NCBI RefSeq assembly: GCF_045679555.1
Contig: NC_092120.1
Span: forward strand, 6,567,074-6,631,073
Direction: 5' to 3'
DNA from: Salvelinus alpinus
Taxonomy: Eukaryota; Chordata; Actinopteri; Salmoniformes; Salmonidae
Length of the DNA stretch: 64,000 nucleotides
Shown: positions 36,031-64,000 of the stretch, piece after piece
Position numbering within the stretch: position 1 is the stretch's first letter
How the letters are laid out: each line of letters starts with the position of its first letter
Program-made: the position numbers and the translations under genes
The notes under the pieces: model-generated
What the model was told of the DNA's origin: nothing
The model's database searches: none
The model's input: only the letters and a program-made list of their open reading frames with translations

Positions 36031-36772
36031 CTCTCCGGATCTTCTTGGATCTTTTTATTCTACGAAGATTAAGCTATAGGTTTTGTTTGTTGTCATGATG
36101 AAGGAAGACATTATTCTTTGTTTCGATGCTATCATGAGTTGTTGATTGAGTTCTACTCTTGGCTGATTCGGACTTTTTCCTCGCCAAGGGGCTACTGCAT
36201 ATTTGATTCTGCACTGCTGCGAGTTTGTTGAAAAAACAGCGCTGTCTGGTCTAACGTTACTGCTCATATTACAGTTGATCAAACTTTTGTATTCATGTTT
36301 TTGTGTGTCCTAATAGCAGCAGTTGCTATATCCATACATTAATGCTCTGTATCCATTGATTCTTGAAGAATATCATTTATAAGTGCCTCATAAATTTTGT
36401 TTAACTGTCGTACCCCATCAGAACCAAAAATATAAGCTTGTTTTATTCAAAAAATGTTTTTTAAGTAAATGTGAATAAACACTGTATAACCTCAAAACAT
36501 GGGAAAAAAACTGATTTTGCATCCATAGCTTTGTCTATGGATAGGAATTAGATTTCTCCAGCCCAATCCATCAATTTTTTTACTGAAACAGTGGTGCAGA
36601 GGGCTTTGTTGTCGTTGCAACTGCTGATTGCCCCTTTAAGGCTACATTTATTTGGATTATCCTAAATACCCGTGTAAAGATATACCTACTACAGGTGTGC
36701 AAAAGGTTTTGTTGTATATAGGCTACTTGTTCATGAAGAAGAGACAGACAATTTGACAGGCTATTACAATGC

Positions 36773-36834
<62 letters not shown>

Positions 36835-38037
36835 CATATGGACATCTCTCAAATCATTTTTAAATGCAGTAAGCCACTGGAATACAAATGAGTAATGATC
36901 ATGGGATTTTTTTTTAAACAAGCATAAATATAATAAATCATGAAATATGATAGACTAAACCTACTAAAACGGAATAATTTAGAGTCACTTTTTTATCACT
37001 GCAAACCAAAATAGGTTCAGGGCATTCGGGGGTTTATTGGAATAGAATAAACCTAGTTATCTATTTACTTAGGTGGTAATTGTGTGCAGGGATTTTGGAA
37101 ACATTGTTGACTCGGACATAACATAACTGCCATATTTGGGTTAATAATGCAATAGAAATTATATTCTAGAAGTGGTGTATTAGCCCATTATTAGTTTTGG
37201 GAACAGAACATCCAGGGTTCATTTAACAATAGAAATGTAATACTAATACAACATGATTCCCACTGACATGGAATAATAAAGGACCATGTGCAGTATGTGT
37301 ATTAAATTGCTAACTTTGACTTTCTAGACACTGCCTACATATTAGCTAAAATTAGCAATGCATGTATTTCTAGTATAAAATGTAATGGAAACACCATAAA
37401 CCACACACAGAGACATACAACAAAACTGAGCAATTTCTCTATTAAGCCATGCAAACTATTTCTACTGTATCAGTATCTACAAATACATTGATTCAAACTG
37501 AGCAACTGAAATTGGTGGCACACAAAGGGGAAAATGAAGATCAGGATATTTACACAAGCACATGAAATGTATATTTATTTACACACAATGCACCTAATTG
37601 AGACTATGAATTGTATTGTTATAATTCCATGCTTAATTGTCTTGGTATCAGTCATTAAAATATAACTGTGCTTTGGCATTTAAATATATATATATTTAAA
37701 ATGAAAAGTTTGTTATTTCCAGATTATTAACATTCGTGTCAGATGAAAGTTCAACACTTTACAACTAATAAACAATGTTTTCAATAGAGAAATAGATTTT
37801 TACATAAAAAATAATAACAGGTCATTTACAAGCACACTCCCACACACGCAATCAATCAATCAACAAATCGCACAATTAACGCTTACAGAGACCTCACTTA
37901 CATCAGGCATGTACAGTAAAGGCATACTTTATCATCCAAACCATTATAGACAGATTTTTTGGGCAGATTGGTTATGGTTGGTTATTGGCAGTTAGTTCAG
38001 AGGGCCACCTGGTGGCACCATGCACTAGATCCTAAAA
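36031..38037. other. Intergenic region and probable limd1 3' UTR
   Basis: There is no coding exon between the tRNA and the limd1 stop. Minus-strand AATAAA hexamers occur downstream of the stop (for example TTTATT within 37571-37580 on the plus strand), so the limd1 transcript may end near 37.5 kb. An (AT)n tract lies at 36778-36832. Confidence 0.4.
36778..36832. repeat. (AT)n microsatellite, about 27 units
   Basis: Uninterrupted alternating AT. Confidence 0.97.
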
Positions 38038-60633
<22,596 letters not shown>

Positions 60634-61050
60634 CTGGAACACAACACAACAGCCAGGTCAGAGACATGAACACACACACACCACACACACACACTGTGCC
60701 ACCATCATGTACTTTGGCACCACTACTGTCTCAGTCTTAAGCAGTTGTCCTGTTAGAATAGAAAGTTAGAATTGTACGCATTCCATAACATGAATAAAAA
60801 CAGTCTGATTAAGAGGCTGGATCCATAACAAGCAGCCTGACAAAACCAGACACAAACAATGGAATGAAAAAGGCCTAACAACAGTCAAACGAAATGAGTT
60901 AGCCATGCTGTATCATTGAAAGGGGAAATATATTCCAATCTGCTTGTTTGGTTTGGCTCTGGGCTAGAGGAGTCTGTCACATGAACACAGTGATAAAAGA
61001 CCTGTTCCTACCAAACGCTGCTCCTGGCACACACTGCTGCTAGACAGACG

Positions 61051-62150
<1,100 letters not shown>

Positions 62151-62185
62151 CACAATATAGAGCTATACACACAATATAGAGCTAT

Positions 62186-62563
62186 TGTAACGCTCGTCGT
62201 TGGAATGAGGTGAGGACCAAAGCGCAGCATGGTAAGTGTTCATCATTATATTTATTAAACATAGAACACTAAACAAAATAACAAAGGAGAACGAAACGCA
62301 ACAGTTCTGTAAAGTGACATCCACTACACAGAAAATATAATCACCCACAAAACACAATGAAAAACAGGCTACCTAAATATGGCTACTAATCAGAGACAAC
62401 GACTGACACCTGCCTCTGATTGAGAACCATACTAGGCCAAACGCATAGAAATAGAACAATAGAACAAAACATAGAAAAAACAACATAGACTGCCCACCCC
62501 AACTCACGCCCTGACCAAACTAAAATAAAGACATAACAAAGGAACTAAGGTCAGAACGTGACA
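62186..62563 (-). mobile_element. Solo LTR (378 bp) with 5-bp duplication GCTAT
   Basis: On the minus strand it begins TGTCACGTTCTGACC and ends GAGCGTTACA. GCTAT flanks both sides (62181-62185 and 62564-62568). It is the same family as 13259-13651. It sits within a short tandem of a 20-bp ACACAATATAGAGCTATAC-type unit, which could by itself make the flanks look alike. Confidence 0.85.
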
Positions 62564-62619
62564 GCTATACACACAATATAGAGCTATACACACAATATAG
62601 AGCTATACACAGTTTATTA

Positions 62620-63255
62620 TGTACACCACCATGTTCACAAAAATGGATCGCTCCTACAGACAGTGAGTCACGTGGCCGTGGCTTACTATATAAAGCAGGC
62701 AGACAGGCAGACAGGCATTCAGTTACTGTTTGATCGAATGGGCAAAGCGAGTGACCTAAGCGACTTTGAGCGTGTTATGATCATCGAAGCCAGGCGCGCC
62801 GGTTCCAGTATCTCAGAACGGCCGGTCTCCTGGGCTTTTCACGCAGGACAGTGTCTAGGGTTTACCGAGAATGGTGCGACAAACAGTCAGCAACAGTCCT
62901 GTGGGAGAAAACAGCTCGTTGATGAAAGGTCGAAGGAGAATGGCAAGAATTGGGTAAGCAAAGAGGCGGGCCACAGATAGCGGCGCAGTACAACAGTGGT
63001 GTGCAGAACAGCATCTCGCAACGCACAACTCGTCAGTCCTTGTCATGGATGGGCTATTGCAGCAGACGACCACACAGGCTTCCTCTCCTATCAGCTAAAA
63101 ACAAGAAGAAGCGGCGGCTCCAGTGGGCACACGATCACCAACACTGGACAATTGAGGAGTGGAAAAACATCAATCCCGGTTCCTGTTGCGTCATGCTGGT
63201 GGCAGGGTCAGGATTTGGTGTAAGCAGCATGACTCCACGGCCCCATCCAGCCTGG
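62620..63255 (+). pseudogene. Tc1-like transposase 5' part, family C
   Basis: The plus strand codes, in broken pieces, a Tc1-type helix-turn-helix region (LSDFERVMIIEARRAGSSIS near 62750-62815) and a later region (WAHDHQHWTIEEWKNI near 63128-63175). Shifts near 62825 and 62955-62990 break it. At about 63250 the sequence passes into a tandem array and the catalytic C-terminal part is absent. Confidence 0.85.
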
Positions 63256-64000
63256 TGTTAATGGTACAGGCTGGTGGTGTTAATGGTACAGGCTGGTGGT
63301 GTTAATGGTACAGACTGGTGGTGTTAATGGTACAGGCTGGTGGTGTTAATGGTACAGACTGGTGGTGTTAATGGTACAGGCTGGTGGTGTAATGGTACAG
63401 GCTGGTGGTGTTAATGGTACAGGCTGGTGGTGTTAATGGTACAGGCTGGTGGTGTTAATGGTACAGACTGGTGGTGTTAATGGTACAGACTGGTGGTGTT
63501 AATGGTACAGGCTGGTGGTGTTAATGGTACAGACTGGTGGTGTTAATGGTACAGACTGGTGGTGTTAATGGTACAGGCTGGTGGTGTAATTGTACAGGCT
63601 GGTGGTGTTAATGGTACAGACTGGTGGTATTAATGGTACAGGCTGGTGGTGTTAATGGTACAGGCTGGTGGTGTTAATGGTACAGACTGGTGATGTTAAT
63701 GGTACAGGCTGGTGGTGTTAATGGTACAGGCTGGTGGTGTTAATGGTACAGGCTGGTGGTGTTAATGGTACAGGCTGGTGGTGTTAATGGTACAGGCTGG
63801 TGGTGTAATGGTACAGGCTGGTGGTGTAATGGTACAGGCTGGTGGTGTTAATGGTACAGGCTGGTGGTGTTAATGGTACAGGCTGGTGGTGTTAATGGTA
63901 CAGACTGGTGGTGTTAATGGTACAGGCTGGTGGTGTTAATGGTACAGGCTGGTGGTGTTAATGGTACAGACTGGTGGTGTTAATGGTACAGACTGGTGGT
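63256..64000. repeat. 22-bp minisatellite at the window edge, at least 34 copies
   Basis: The unit TTAATGGTACAGGCTGGTGG plus TG repeats head to tail with a GGCT/GACT alternation and occasional 21-bp units lacking one T. The array continues past 64000. The first unit is continuous with Tc1 sequence to its left. Confidence 0.97.

Overview
The window is animal nuclear DNA, almost certainly from a salmonid fish (salmon, trout or char group). Two spliced, vertebrate-type genes lie on the minus strand in a matrix dense with mobile elements. Those elements include a Tc1 element of the Sleeping Beauty family, tRNA-headed SINEs, L1-like and L2/Rex-like LINEs, a Ty3/gypsy element and several copies of one LTR family. 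I assign the clade by recognising these families, not by a database search.

Genes. sacm1l (phosphoinositide 4-phosphatase SAC1) is complete on the minus strand from its ATG at 35691 to its stop at 24471. I could place 18 coding exons, including a 34-nt microexon. They join without a phase error into 586 codons, against about 587 residues in the human protein. Upstream on the same strand lies the 3' part of a LIM-domain gene, with seven exons between 60633 and 38038 coding three LIM domains and the C-terminus. It is best called limd1; its large first exon must lie beyond position 64000. LIMD1 followed by SACM1L on the same strand is the order on human 3p21.31, so the block looks conserved. A tRNA-Arg(ACG) gene sits on the plus strand 257 bp from the sacm1l start codon.

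Layout. Positions 1-2,200: two TIR elements and a SINE. 2,725-7,096: a 23-bp minisatellite of about 190 copies with higher-order structure. 7,300-8,900: small MITEs. 8,900-12,770: a 5'-truncated, broken Ty3/gypsy element. 13,190-19,660: a dead L1-like LINE interrupted by a solo LTR and by a second LINE, both with clean target duplications. 19,900-24,470: SINE, MITE and the probable sacm1l 3' UTR. 24,471-35,691: sacm1l, with two Tc1 elements and several SINE/MITE insertions in its introns. 35,700-38,040: divergent tRNA, then limd1 3' flank. 38,038-60,633: limd1 exons separated by transposons, very long (CA)n and (GA)n tracts and a 5.4-kb trinucleotide-based array. 60,634-64,000: limd1 intron 1 with a solo LTR, a Tc1 remnant and a 22-bp minisatellite that appears to have grown out of that remnant.

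How it fits together. Only sacm1l, limd1 and the tRNA look like working genes. SAC1 is an ER/Golgi lipid phosphatase and LIMD1 is an adaptor of the Ajuba/Zyxin group; their adjacency is ancestral linkage, not a shared pathway I can support. I found no evidence of a new multi-gene system. The most unusual items are the two giant arrays, repeat tracts lying directly against limd1 splice sites, an in-frame fusion ORF at a LINE-in-LINE junction, and a minisatellite seeded inside a transposase gene.
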